Below the pieces are notes generated by a model. The model was not told the origin of the DNA. It saw nothing but the letters and a program-made list of their open reading frames with translations, and made no database searches. Shown one piece after another: positions 1 to 7,990 of a stretch of 64,000 bases of DNA. A program made the translations under genes and the position numbers. The stretch is from Muricoccus harenae (GTDB taxonomy: Bacteria; Pseudomonadota; Alphaproteobacteria; Acetobacterales; Acetobacteraceae). How positions within the stretch are numbered: the stretch's first letter is position 1; the number at the start of each line of letters is the position of its first letter. Location: contig NZ_WWDL01000024.1 in assembly GCF_009848505.1 (NCBI RefSeq), positions 1-64,000 on the forward strand. The letters run 5' to 3'.

Positions 1-114
1 GCCAACGACGAATGGCAGCTGCAGCACCGCTACATGGGCGTCGAGGCCATGGGCGAGATGCTCAACCCGGCACCCACCAACGAAACCCTGCAACTTCCAC
101 CCAGAGCCGCCTGA
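1..114 (+). pseudogene. IS256-family transposase, C-terminal end (partial at window edge)
   Basis: The frame is open from base 1 to a TGA at 112-114 and gives 37 residues. The stretch NDEWQLQHRYM followed by a short tail resembles the extreme C-terminus of IS256/Mutator-type DDE transposases, which commonly end with an EWQ..RRYM-like motif. The catalytic part lies outside the window, so activity cannot be judged. The inverted-repeat-like sequence just downstream (about 141-169) and the abrupt break of an IS66 tnpC at that point support reading it as the 3' end of an inserted element. The family call rests on this short tail only. Confidence 0.6.
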
Positions 115-169
115 GCCGTGGCCACCTTAAACCCAAATGCAATTTCCACCACGTTGACGGACGCTATCC
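1..169 (+). mobile_element. 3' end of an IS256-like insertion sequence
   Basis: This contains the transposase tail (1-114) and about 55 noncoding bases ending in GACGCTATCC at about 160-169. At 169/170 the sequence changes to IS66 tnpC coding sequence read on the other strand, so this is taken as the element's right end. The other end and the target-site duplication are outside the window. The exact boundary could be off by a few G/C bases because of a run of C at 167-172. Confidence 0.55.
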
Positions 170-745
170 CCCGCCCTCGACCAGGCGGGGTGGCGCGGGC
201 GCCTGCAGCACGGTGCCGGGGCAGGCTCGGCAGGCGAGCTTCGGGCGGCGCGTGACGAGAACCCGGAACCTCGCCGGGGTCACGTCCAGCCGCTCAGACG
301 TGTCGATCCCGATCTCAACCAGCGCGCCGTCGCAGCAGGGGCAGGTCGTCGCCTCCGGCGCCAGCACCACCTCGACGCGGGGCAGGTGCGCGGGCAACCG
401 CCCGCGCCCGGCACGGCGGCGCCGGACTGTCCCCTCCCGCTGCTCCGGAGAGGTCTTGCCCGCCTCGGCCGCGGCCTCGGCGATGGAGGCCTCGAGCTCC
501 TCGAACGCGAGCTGGAGCTGATCCTCAGGCAGGCGCTCGGACCGCCTGCCGAACTGCATCCGTCGGAGCTTCTCCAGCAGATGGCGCAGCCGTTCGTTCC
601 GCTCCGCCAGCGCGTCCCGCTCGGCCGCGATGCCGTCCCGCTCCGCCTCCAGCGCATCGCACCGGGACAACGCCGCAGAGAGCAGCGCCCGCAGGGCTGC
701 GGGGTCGTCCGGGAGGTCCGCCGTCTCGGTGTCGGCCACGCGCAT
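164..745 (-). pseudogene. tnpC: IS66 transposase TnpC, N-terminal fragment
   Basis: This 193-residue frame starts at ATG 745, 12 bp after tnpB. It shows the IS66 TnpC N-terminal coiled coil (about residues 25-90), the RMQFGRRSER motif, and the zinc-finger region with CPCC and CRAC pairs (about residues 130-175). It then reads PPRLVEGG, where full-length TnpC (about 500 residues) would continue into the DDE domain. The stop at 164-166 lies in the foreign IS256-like end, so the DDE catalytic core is lost from this copy. Confidence 0.85.
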
Positions 746-757
746 TGCACGCCGAGT

Positions 758-1114
758 CTATGCAGCCGCAGTCGGCCTGGGAACCCGTTTCGGCGTCTGC
801 ATGCGCGACCAATCAAAGCCGTCGAACAGCGCTGCGAACTCGACCGGGCTGAGCCGCATCACGCCATCGACGATCGGCGGCCAGCGGAACACGTTGCCCT
901 CGAGCTGCTTCCAGACCAGCACAAGGCCGCTCGTATCCCAGACCAGGATCTTGATCCGGTCCGCACGGCGCGACCGGAACACCAGGACCACCCCCGAGAA
1001 CGGGTCCTCGCCCAGCATCTCGGCCGCCAGCGCCGCCAGGCCATGCGCCCCCTTCCTGAAGTCCACGGGCTGCGTGGCGAGGAGGATGCGCGCCCCCGCC
1101 GGGAGCGCGATCAC
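758..1114 (-). CDS. tnpB: IS66 family insertion sequence element accessory protein TnpB
   Basis: The product is 118 residues, the usual size of IS66 Orf2/TnpB. It carries the family signature ATQPVDFRKG near the start, VFRSRRADRIKILVWD in the middle and DGVMRLSPVEF towards the end. I chose the GTG at 1112-1114, which overlaps the TGA of tnpA in a GTGA arrangement typical of translational coupling in IS66. Longer starts inside tnpA would add an unrelated low-complexity leader. TnpB is needed for IS66 transposition, but its biochemical role is not well defined. Confidence 0.85.
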   Translation of the reverse strand: MIALPAGARILLATQPVDFRKGAHGLAALAAEMLGEDPFSGVVLVFRSRRADRIKILVWDTSGLVLVWKQLEGNVFRWPPIVDGVMRLSPVEFAALFDGFDWSRMQTPKRVPRPTAAA

Positions 1115-1557
1115 GCCTCCAGCGCCGCGGCCAGCCGGGCCAGCACCGCCACCTCCGCCTCGCCGCCAACCCGCAGCACGCGGCCGTTCCGCAACACAAC
1201 CTCGATCGCCGCCCCGACCGTCTCCCGGACAGGCGGCGCGACGACCTCCTCTACCGCGGCCGGAACACCTGGCCCGACCACCAGCGGCACCAGCCGCGGC
1301 GGGCGCGGGGCCGCCCTGCGCTTCACCGGCCTGCCCTCGGCCTCGCGCCGCCAACGGTGGATCAGGCTCGGCGAAATGCCGTGCCGCTGCGCCACCTCAA
1401 GCACCCGTGCCCCCGGCTCGGAAGCCTCTGCCAGGAAGGCCGCCTTCTCCTCGGCCGTGTAATCCCGCCGCGCACCGCGGGTGACGATCTCCACCCGCTC
1501 CATCGCCCCAGTGCTAGCACCAGTGCTGGCACTCGTACTCGCCACCCATCGCGCCAT
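1111..1557 (-). CDS. tnpA: IS66 family transposase accessory protein TnpA (HTH)
   Basis: This is a 148-residue protein, or 130 residues if it starts at the internal ATG at 1503 (MERVEIV), which fits other IS66 TnpA starts. The N-terminal half has the Tnp_8-like helix-turn-helix with YTAEEKAAFLAEA and HGISPSLIHRWR. The C-terminal half has the VVLRNGRVLRV strand pair. It lies just inside the left inverted repeat and is coupled to tnpB by the overlapping stop and start codons. It probably binds DNA as part of the IS66 transposition complex. Confidence 0.85.
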   Translation of the reverse strand: MARWVASTSASTGASTGAMERVEIVTRGARRDYTAEEKAAFLAEASEPGARVLEVAQRHGISPSLIHRWRREAEGRPVKRRAAPRPPRLVPLVVGPGVPAAVEEVVAPPVRETVGAAIEVVLRNGRVLRVGGEAEVAVLARLAAALEA

Positions 1558-1605
1558 CGCAACACCTCCGCGACGGCCTACCTCGCGAGGTCAACGACAC
1601 TGCGC

Positions 1606-1631
1606 AAGAAGGGCAACTACGCCGCGCTTAC
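1606..1631 (-). repeat. IS66 left terminal inverted repeat
   Basis: Read on the minus strand from 1631, the sequence begins GTAAGCGCGGCG, which matches the conserved GTAAGCG start of IS66 ends. The interrupted glycosyltransferase frame stops five codons into this repeat. The partner right repeat is not in the window. Confidence 0.7.
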
Positions 1632-2525
1632 GGAGAAGTTCGGCGTCGAGTTGATTAACCAGCGGCAGTTGGCGAAGAACGGATCCAGCTCGGACGCCCT
1701 GAAAGCGGGCCGGAAGACAGCGCGCGCTCCTTCCGCCTCGGGCGACAGGTGTTCCCAACCGCCACCGTGAATCTCGACCGGCAGGGGAAGCAAAGCCTGG
1801 GCAATCCTCGTCGCGCGGACGGCACGGATGTACAGGTCGAGCTCGTGGAGCATCCCGAACAGCATTGGCCGTCTCTCCTCAATGTGGAGGCCGAAGGCGC
1901 GGAATGTCGCGACGGCGATGTTGACCAGGTCGCCAGTGGGCTGGTCGACCAGGATAGCTGCAGCCTCGCGTAGAGCCCTGCTCACACGCGCCGGTAGGTG
2001 CTCCCAGGATGCAGACCGCTTTCGCGGGTCGCTCCCAGTTTTGACGTAAGCCATCGCGACGGGGCGACGCTCCCAGGGAATCGAATGCCGGTCGGGGTTA
2101 GGCAGCACGCCCATAGGAAGCAGGCTCGAGATCTGAGACGCCTGAATGTATCTTTTCTGGAAGTTCAGCCAGTCGCCATAGACATAACCATTCACGACCC
2201 ACTCCGAGGGTACGTTGTGATTGCGGGCCAGCCAGAACGGAGGATCTGCCAGAACCGAGACGAACGGGACCTTGGTGGACGTCCAGAGGTTCTGATCACC
2301 GCTTCCCATCCGGGCGCCAACACCGGCATAACCCCAGGCGAAGGCAATGCCGTCCACCAGGAGTTCTGTAAGCTGCTGGCTGATGTCCGGCGACCGGAGG
2401 TCGAGCACGTGTCCCGCATATCCGACCGGGCGCAGCACCTCCATGAAGCGGAAGCTCTGAACCGCCAGGATGTCGTTTAGGATGCTTCCAACGAAGGCGA
2501 CCACGTTCCGTGGCTTTGGCGTCAT
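1617..2525 (-). pseudogene. CgeB/DUF3880-like glycosyltransferase, 3' end removed by IS66
   Basis: The ATG at 2525 opens a frame of 302 residues, of which the last four come from the IS66 terminal repeat. The N-terminal part has a Rossmann-like alternation and VPFVSVLADPPFWLARN. The end reads FFANCRWLINSTPNFS, resembling the point in CgeB-type (Glyco_trans_1_2) glycosyltransferases just before the conserved HERVLEAMA helix. The C-terminal nucleotide-sugar-binding segment is therefore missing. The assignment is by motif resemblance only. A different sugar-related or hypothetical family is possible. The gene lies outside the att-bounded island. Confidence 0.5.
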
Positions 2526-3006
2526 GGATGATCGCCTTTGCGGACGCCACGGCGGCCCGGAACCACCCGTTTCGTGTCATTCGCTGAAGCAGCGACCCAA
2601 CCATAACCTTTGGCAGAGCCACTGCGACGCGCGCACGCCGAGGGGCGACTGGGCGGCCCGGACCGCGAGCGCTGGCGCGGCGGCCCAGCTGCTCGCCTCC
2701 GCCTGAAACCAGAGCTGGGAGGCTCCGGTAGGGTGTTCCTTCCACGACGTGACTCCTTTTTGGGGTCGCGGGGAGCACTCTAGGGGCGGAACGTTAACAA
2801 GAACTGGAGAGGGGGAAGGGATGGCTCGTACCCCGAGGCGATGGGACGGCGCCCGCCGTCAGCCGCACCAGCAGTCCTCGCTCCGTGACCCTCTAACCAG
2901 CCATCGTCATCTACCAGCGAGGGCGGAGCCTAGCGTGCCGGCCTTGGCCCCGCGCCCGCGAATTCTGTGCGGATCATACAAGGATTCCTGGGATCATCAT
3001 TGGCGG
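2526..3006. other. Intergenic region left of the island
   Basis: About 480 bp between the truncated glycosyltransferase gene and the island's left attachment core. The short frames on both strands are Arg/Pro/Gly-rich, lack recognisable motifs and look like GC-driven shadows. It should contain the promoter of the glycosyltransferase gene near 2526-2620, but I see no convincing element. Confidence 0.4.
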
Positions 3007-3021
3007 GTGGCGGATGGGGTG
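3007..3021 (+). other. Distal island attachment core (copy of the tRNA-Ser 3' end)
   Basis: The sequence GTGGCGGATGGGGTG is identical to 25880-25894, which covers the CCA end and acceptor/T-arm side of tRNA-Ser. Identity stops at 3022 (T versus G), so the rest of the tRNA is absent here. This is the expected product of integration into a tRNA 3' end. Confidence 0.7.
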
Positions 3022-3140
3022 TCCGCCAAACCCTTGTCACAGGCGGTTCCTAGAAGTGCCACTTCGGTACTAGAAGCAGTGGTGAACCAGGGATTTTAGC
3101 TTCCCGCCTGTCCCTGCGCGCTCCATACTGCTCCTGACCA

Positions 3141-3173
3141 GTCCACAAGACACTTGTGGACGATCTTGTGGAC
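3141..3173. repeat. Candidate integrase arm-type sites / operator (left end)
   Basis: CTTGTGGAC occurs at 3153-3161 and 3165-3173, and in inverted form (GTCCACAAG) at 3141-3149, forming a perfect palindrome with a 3-bp centre. The two direct copies are 12 bp apart. They lie just upstream of the chosen integrase ATG (3186), so they could be integrase arm sites, an autorepression operator, or both. Two similar 12-bp-spaced repeats near the other island end support the arm-site reading. Confidence 0.5.
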
Positions 3174-3185
3174 CGAGGCACGGGA

Positions 3186-4430
3186 ATGGCCAACCTCACG
3201 GCGACAGCGGTCAAGGCTCTGGTTGCCAAAGGGAAGCCGGGCGCTCATGCGGACGGAGGCAACCTCTACCTGCGCATTGCTGGCCCGGGTGCGGGCAAGT
3301 GGACGCTCCGCTTCATGCGGTCTGGGCGTGCGCGCGAGATGGGCCTCGGTGCATTCCATGCCGACGGTAAGGCAGGACTGACGCTGGCCCAGGCCCGCGA
3401 CGCCGCAGAAGCTGCTCGAGTTCTTCTGCGTAAGGGCCTCGACCCGCTGGAGCATCGCAAGGCGCTCTCCAGGTCAGAGGCTCAGGCTAAGGCGGAAGCA
3501 GAGGCAGAGGCCCGCACCTTCCGCCAAGTGGCGGAGCATCACCTGTCCGCTCATGAGGCCGGCTGGCGGAACGCCAAGCACCGAGCCCAATGGCGCTCAA
3601 CCCTGGAAACCTATGCCTACCCGTTCTTCGGGGACCGCTCGGTCGGCGAGATCAGGACGGATGATGTCCTGCGGGCACTGCAGCCGATCTGGACCGAGAA
3701 ACCCGAGACCGCTTCCCGCGTGCGGGGCCGGATCGAGGCGGTCCTCTCCCATGCGGCGGCCCGCGGCTGGCGGCAGGGCGATAATCCTGCTCAGTGGCGT
3801 GGCCATCTCTCGAACCTGCTGCCTCGTCGCAGCAAGGTCGCCATGGTCCAGCACCACGCGGCCCTGCCCTGGCAGGAGATGGCGGCCTTCATGGTGCAGC
3901 TACGGAGCATTCGGGCGACTGCGGCCCGAGCGCTGGAGTTCGCCATCCTAACCGCGGCTCGCTCGGGCGAGGTCTTCGGGGCCCAATGGTCCGAGGTGGA
4001 TCTGGAGGCCGCCACCTGGACCGTGCCGGCCGGCCGAATGAAGGCGAGGCGCGAGCATCGAGTGCCACTTTCCTCGGCCGCCTTGGCCGTTCTGGAGGCC
4101 ATGCTCCTGCCGGGGCAGGCCAAGGGCGAGGGCTACGTGTTCCCCGGCCAGCGCAGCGGTAAGCCGCTCTCCTCCATGGCAATCTTGATGCTTTTACGCC
4201 GGATGAAGCGGGGCGACCTGACGGCCCATGGTTTCCGATCCACCTTCCGCGACTGGTGCGAGGAGGCCACCAGCACGCCGCATGCGGTGTCGGAGGCGGC
4301 ACTGGCCCATACCATCAACGACAAGGTCGAAGCGGCCTATCGGCGTGGCGACCTGTTCGCCAAACGGCGTGTGCTCATGCAGGAATGGGCTAACTACTGC
4401 TCGATCGAACAGGTAATCGCCCGGGCCTGA
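3186..4430 (+). CDS. Tyrosine-type site-specific integrase (P4/DUF4102 family)
   Basis: This is a 414-residue phage-type integrase that would catalyse island integration and excision at the tRNA-Ser site. The N-terminal DUF4102 arm-binding region is at about 1-95 (ALVAKGKPGAHADGGNLYLR), the SAM-like core-binding domain at about 110-205, and the catalytic domain at about 225-395. The visible catalytic residues are Arg259 (TAARSGE), His348 and Arg351 (HGFRS), His375 (LAH) and the nucleophile Tyr385 (AAYRRGDL). I preferred the ATG at 3186 because the family starts just before the LTATAVKAL segment. The ATG at 3156 would run through the TTGTGGAC repeats. The gene points into the island and appears intact. 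Confidence 0.93.
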   Translation: MANLTATAVKALVAKGKPGAHADGGNLYLRIAGPGAGKWTLRFMRSGRAREMGLGAFHADGKAGLTLAQARDAAEAARVLLRKGLDPLEHRKALSRSEAQAKAEAEAEARTFRQVAEHHLSAHEAGWRNAKHRAQWRSTLETYAYPFFGDRSVGEIRTDDVLRALQPIWTEKPETASRVRGRIEAVLSHAAARGWRQGDNPAQWRGHLSNLLPRRSKVAMVQHHAALPWQEMAAFMVQLRSIRATAARALEFAILTAARSGEVFGAQWSEVDLEAATWTVPAGRMKARREHRVPLSSAALAVLEAMLLPGQAKGEGYVFPGQRSGKPLSSMAILMLLRRMKRGDLTAHGFRSTFRDWCEEATSTPHAVSEAALAHTINDKVEAAYRRGDLFAKRRVLMQEWANYCSIEQVIARA

Positions 4431-4624
4431 GTCTGCCCGTCAACGAAGAGCTTACAGAAGGCAGCGCTTCGGCATCGGCATCGGCAGCGCCAGACTCGCC
4501 ACATACGCCTAGTAAAGAACAGACCATGTGCCGTGAGGCGCGCACCAGAAGAGCGCCACTGCCCGCAGGGTATAGTGCCCACGCGTCCCCGGGGGCTTCT
4601 GGGGATGTGACAGACAGGACACCG

Positions 4625-4849
4625 ATGCATACGACCAACAAGACGGCCCCTGAGGCCGTCCCGCTGCCGCGGATGCGCGAGCATTTCGGCATCTCGCGCA
4701 GCACCGTCTACCGCCTTGCTGCTGCCGGCCAAATCCGCCTCATCAAGTTGGGTCGGACCACGCTTGTGGACGCCACCAGCGTGCGTGCCTTCCTCGCCGC
4801 TCAGCCCACAGCGGTAATCGGCGCCGGACGCGGCGAAGCCAAGCAATAG
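4625..4849 (+). CDS. AlpA-like excisionase/transcriptional regulator (MerR-type HTH)
   Basis: A 74-residue protein with a single winged-HTH of the excisionase/AlpA type: REHFGISRSTVYRLAAAGQIRLIKLG, then TTLVDATSVRAFLA (described in two parts). Such proteins commonly sit next to P4-type integrases and either help excision as Xis or activate the integrase. The ATG at 4625 gives the family-standard N-terminus. A longer frame reaching back to 4526 would add an Arg-rich stretch with no motif. About 195 bp separate it from the integrase, so it probably has its own promoter there. Confidence 0.8.
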   Translation: MHTTNKTAPEAVPLPRMREHFGISRSTVYRLAAAGQIRLIKLGRTTLVDATSVRAFLAAQPTAVIGAGRGEAKQ

Positions 4850-4853
4850 ACAA

Positions 4854-4876
4854 CCCCGCGCGGCGGACCGGCGGGG
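4854..4876 (+). terminator. Possible hairpin downstream of the AlpA-like gene
   Basis: CCCCGC at 4854-4859 pairs with GCGGGG at 4871-4876 around an 11-base G/C-rich loop, directly after the AlpA-like stop codon. There is no U-run, so intrinsic termination is uncertain. Confidence 0.3.
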
Positions 4877-5118
4877 CTGCGGAAGGCGTAGTGATGTGCG
4901 GCACCTCACATACGCCATCGCCGCCCGCGGTTCTAGAGCTGCGCAGCCTAGAAGGCTGACATGATGCTACGAGTGCATGATGACCGCGCCATCACCGTTG
5001 ATGGCGCGGAAGCGCGGATGTTTGTGGGCCCTATTGCAACTTGCTCGATCGGGCACGCGCGGATTTCGCGCCGGCAGGCAAGTACGATCGCGGAATTCTT
5101 TGCAGAGGGACCCCGCGC

Positions 5119-6105
5119 ATGAAGGCGCACCCAGACATCCAGGCCGTGAATGCCCGTCTCGGCGAGCGCATGGCCGACTTGGTTCGCACGCTTCTGGGGG
5201 AATCCACGAGCCGCAGTCGCGGCGAACTGCGCTTCCGCCGGAAGGGATCACTGAGCGTGGTGGTCTCAGGCGCGAAGCGCGGAAGCTGGCATGACCATGA
5301 GGCAGGTTGTGGCGGTGACCCACTAGGCTTGATCGCGCACGTCCACCGTGTGTCGATGCGTGACGCCTACATGTGGACGCTGGAGTGGTTGGGCGAGCGG
5401 CAATGTGTTGGATCCAGTTCTTCGATCACGCGGCGACCGGCGCCAACGCGCGAGCTGTACAACCCGTGTGAAGGCCCTGCTGCCTGCAACAGCTGGAGTG
5501 TTGATAAGGCTCGTGAGCTATGGCGTGAGGCAGTGGACCCTGCCGGCACCGTCGTGGAGGCCTATCTCGCTACACGCGGACTGTCGCTACGCGCCGGTGC
5601 ACCAGTTCGATTTCACCCACGCGCATGGCGCAATAGCACCTTCGGCCCGCACGGACCTGCGCAGATCGCCCTCATGACCGATGCAGGCACAGGCGAGCCC
5701 TGTGGAGCGCATGTTACCTACCTTCGGCCGGATGGAGGCGGCAAAGCGGACGGTGAGCGCAGCAAGGTCATGCTGGGTGCAGCCGGCGTGATCCGCCTTG
5801 TATCCGACTGTAGGATCGCCAGGGGGTTAGGCTTGGCGGAGGGCATCGAGACCGCGCTTGCCGTGATGCAGCGGGCAGCATGGGCGCCGGTCTGGGCTGC
5901 CAGCAGCGCTGGCGCGATCAGCAGCTTCCCGGTTCTGCAGGGCATCGGCTCCCTGACTGTCTTTGCGGACGCAGACGAAGCCGGGATGAAAGCGGCGCGC
6001 GAATGCTGCCGCCGATGGAGCGCAGCAGGTCGAAGGGCCCGCCTGCTCGCGCCCCCTGCTGGTGATTGGGACGATGCACTGCCCGAGCAGAAGGAGGCCG
6101 CATGA
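5119..6105 (+). CDS. Toprim-domain primase-like protein (island replication)
   Basis: A 328-residue protein with an N-terminal region resembling the zinc-binding/CHC2-related part of phage and plasmid primases (KGSLSVVVSGAKRGSWHDHE, AGCGGDPLGLI). The C-terminal Toprim fold has the Glu in LAEGIETALA and the acidic pair in VFADADEAG. It probably primes replication of the excised element together with the overlapping ATPase gene. I chose the ATG at 5119, preceded by AGAGGGA eight bases upstream. An upstream start at 5041 is possible but lacks support. The stop overlaps the next start codon (ATGA), so the two are translationally coupled. Confidence 0.8.
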   Translation: MKAHPDIQAVNARLGERMADLVRTLLGESTSRSRGELRFRRKGSLSVVVSGAKRGSWHDHEAGCGGDPLGLIAHVHRVSMRDAYMWTLEWLGERQCVGSSSSITRRPAPTRELYNPCEGPAACNSWSVDKARELWREAVDPAGTVVEAYLATRGLSLRAGAPVRFHPRAWRNSTFGPHGPAQIALMTDAGTGEPCGAHVTYLRPDGGGKADGERSKVMLGAAGVIRLVSDCRIARGLGLAEGIETALAVMQRAAWAPVWAASSAGAISSFPVLQGIGSLTVFADADEAGMKAARECCRRWSAAGRRARLLAPPAGDWDDALPEQKEAA

Positions 6106-7244
6106 TGGGCGGCGTATACAACCCCGAAGCTGCGTTGCTCAAAGCCGGGGCCCGCGAGGAGCGGTTCACGCCTTCCACGCCTGCGCGGGGAAAGCCCTAT
6201 GGTCGCCTGTACCTGCTCGGACTTGATGACGCAGCACACGCGCCGCCGCGTAACTATCTGCTTCGCGGCCTCATCGCGCCTGGCGAGCTATCCCTGTGGT
6301 GGGGTGCGCCAAAGTGCGGAAAGTCGTTCCTTCTCCTGCTTATTGCTTATCGGCTTGCGCTGGGGATGCCCGTCTGGGGCAAGAAGGCCCGACCATGTCG
6401 AGTTCTGTACGTGGCAGCAGAAGGCGAAGGTGGCTTCGCGGGGCGGCTATTGGTCTTGCGGGATCTTCTTGGGGATGCAAGCGATGCATTCCGCTATATT
6501 GCGCAGCGCGCCACGATCGGCCCGCCATCCGACGATCTGGAGGACGTGATCTCGGCAGCCCGCGATATGCGGGCCGACCTTATCGTGCTTGATACTCTGG
6601 CCCGTACCTTCGGTGATGGTGACGAGAATGCAGCGCGTGACATGAGTGGCTTCGTCGCCAGCGTAGACCGGTTGCGAAGCGAGAGCGGTTCCCATGTTGC
6701 CGTCATCCACCATGGAACCAAGGAAGGTGGCTCGCTGCGGGGCTCCAGCGCACTACTGGGTGCGGCCGACCTGAGCGTGAAGGTGACCAAGGGAGAGCCA
6801 AGTATCGCGAAGGTGGAAGCTGCAAAGGACGATGCGGATGGAGAGATTCTTCCGTTCCGGCTCCGTTCCGTGGAGCTTGCGTCTAACGAGGATGGCGAGC
6901 CGCGCTACACCTGCATCGCAGAAGAGGCCGAGGACACTGGCCCCCCACCGCCGTCCCTTGCGCCGAATGCACGGAAGGCGCTGCTTTTCCTGTGTGACAT
7001 CATCAACACGGAAAGCACGCCACTCCCAGTGGGAGTGCTCTTCCCGACCGGCCTGAAGGGCGTTTCAAAAGAGCGGTGGCGGCTGGAGTGCGAAAGCCGC
7101 GACCTGTCCCATGCGGGTGACCGGAAAAGCCGAGATCGCGTATTCCGGGCCGCGGTAAGCACCCTCGTCAATGCCGGTGAAATCGCCACTCGCGACGGCT
7201 GGGTCTGGCTGGTTAAGGCTGAAGGTGTACGCGCTTGGAACTGA
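6102..7244 (+). CDS. RepA-like AAA-family ATPase/helicase (AAA_25)
   Basis: A 380-residue protein with a RecA/KaiC-type ATPase core. Walker A is GAPKCGKS (about residue 70), Walker B is LIVLDTLAR (about residue 165), followed by VAVIHHGTKEGGSLRGSSAL, the sensor and loop region seen in RepA hexameric helicases of RSF1010-like plasmids. The C-terminal about 100 residues are a variable tail, probably a winged-helix. It overlaps the Toprim gene by 4 bp. This primase-plus-helicase pair suggests the island can replicate after excision, an inference not proven by sequence. It could alternatively regulate partition or mobilisation. Confidence 0.8.
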   Translation: MMGGVYNPEAALLKAGAREERFTPSTPARGKPYGRLYLLGLDDAAHAPPRNYLLRGLIAPGELSLWWGAPKCGKSFLLLLIAYRLALGMPVWGKKARPCRVLYVAAEGEGGFAGRLLVLRDLLGDASDAFRYIAQRATIGPPSDDLEDVISAARDMRADLIVLDTLARTFGDGDENAARDMSGFVASVDRLRSESGSHVAVIHHGTKEGGSLRGSSALLGAADLSVKVTKGEPSIAKVEAAKDDADGEILPFRLRSVELASNEDGEPRYTCIAEEAEDTGPPPPSLAPNARKALLFLCDIINTESTPLPVGVLFPTGLKGVSKERWRLECESRDLSHAGDRKSRDRVFRAAVSTLVNAGEIATRDGWVWLVKAEGVRAWN

Positions 7245-7990
7245 CCTGACATCGCGGACGATCGGTGCGTCGAGGTGCGGATGGCGGCGGACGAAAGCGG
7301 ATCAGTCGAAGATGATCCGAGTGGCGTATGCGGATCGGATCACCCCCCCTTGGGGGTGATCCGCGATCCGCGATCCCTACATCCCCATCGCGGGAAGAAG
7401 CGGGCACGTGAAGTGGACTTTGCGACAGCGGGTTCTGAGCTTCGGGGATGAATTATTTCACTGATCGGAACTGTGAAATCTCTCCGTGAGACCTCCGTGC
7501 GGTACGGAGTTCCCGGCACGTTGTACTTTGACAACCCCTGGCCCCCCGATGATTCCGTCCGCCACCGTCGGCGAATGGAGGCGCAGTCTTGGTAGAGTAC
7601 GGACGGTCCGCTTCAGGGCGTGCACATAGGCAGGAGAGGCCGCGCCGCTCTCGGGTCTTCCGCGATGGCGCCGGCAGAAGGCGCCGCGTGCTTGGAAGCG
7701 TTGAGGGACTCCGCTACGCCGAGCATGATTGTGACGCGGCCCGCACAATTCTTCAGGGCGGCGGCAAAGCGCGGCCCCGCTCGCCGGCCCACCACCGCGG
7801 TATCGGATGCCTCAGCCGAAGCGAAAAAGGTGCCCGACCCGCCTCAGGTCAGGCGAGCGTCGCCGCCCATACTGCGCCCGCTGGACCTCATGCTGAACAA
7901 TAGGCACCGGTGTCCCTCACGAACTCGTCTTCGGTTGCTGAGACGCGATGTTCCTTGGGGCGCGTGGGTCCTTGAAGGGGTAGTGGCCGA
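7245..7990. other. 746-bp region without a convincing gene
   Basis: The region lies between the AAA ATPase gene and the 3' end of the STAND gene. Short frames exist on both strands (for example 7620-8111 on plus), but they lack motifs and have Arg/Pro/Ala-biased composition. The notable content is the GATC-rich hairpin at 7331-7376. A replication origin or transfer site for the element is conceivable given its position after the replication genes, but no iterons or nick-site motif could be named. Confidence 0.4.
7331..7376. repeat. GATC-rich long hairpin
   Basis: GGATCACCCCC (about 7337-7347) pairs with GGGGGTGATCC (7352-7362) around a 4-base loop, and the arms extend with GCGGATC and repeated CGCGATCC units. 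It lies 90 bp after the AAA ATPase stop codon. It may act as a terminator or an origin-like structure. There is no U-tract. GGATCACC is also the unit of a short tandem repeat at 12701-12731, on the other side of the STAND gene. Confidence 0.55.

Larger units (their letters stand above)
170..1631 (-). mobile_element. IS66-family element, truncated (tnpA-tnpB-tnpC')
   Basis: The classical IS66 gene order tnpA, tnpB, tnpC is read on the minus strand. The left end is at 1631, where the minus strand starts GTAAGCG, the usual IS66 terminal sequence. The right end is missing because an IS256-like element enters tnpC at about 170. The element itself interrupts the glycosyltransferase-like gene at 1632-2525. 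It is probably not transposable by itself, since most of tnpC and the right inverted repeat are not visible. Confidence 0.8.

Noticed and set aside
2296-2778. 160-codon minus-strand frame overlapping the truncated glycosyltransferase start
   Set aside because: Its downstream part is a shifted-frame shadow of the glycosyltransferase, and its upstream part has no motif.
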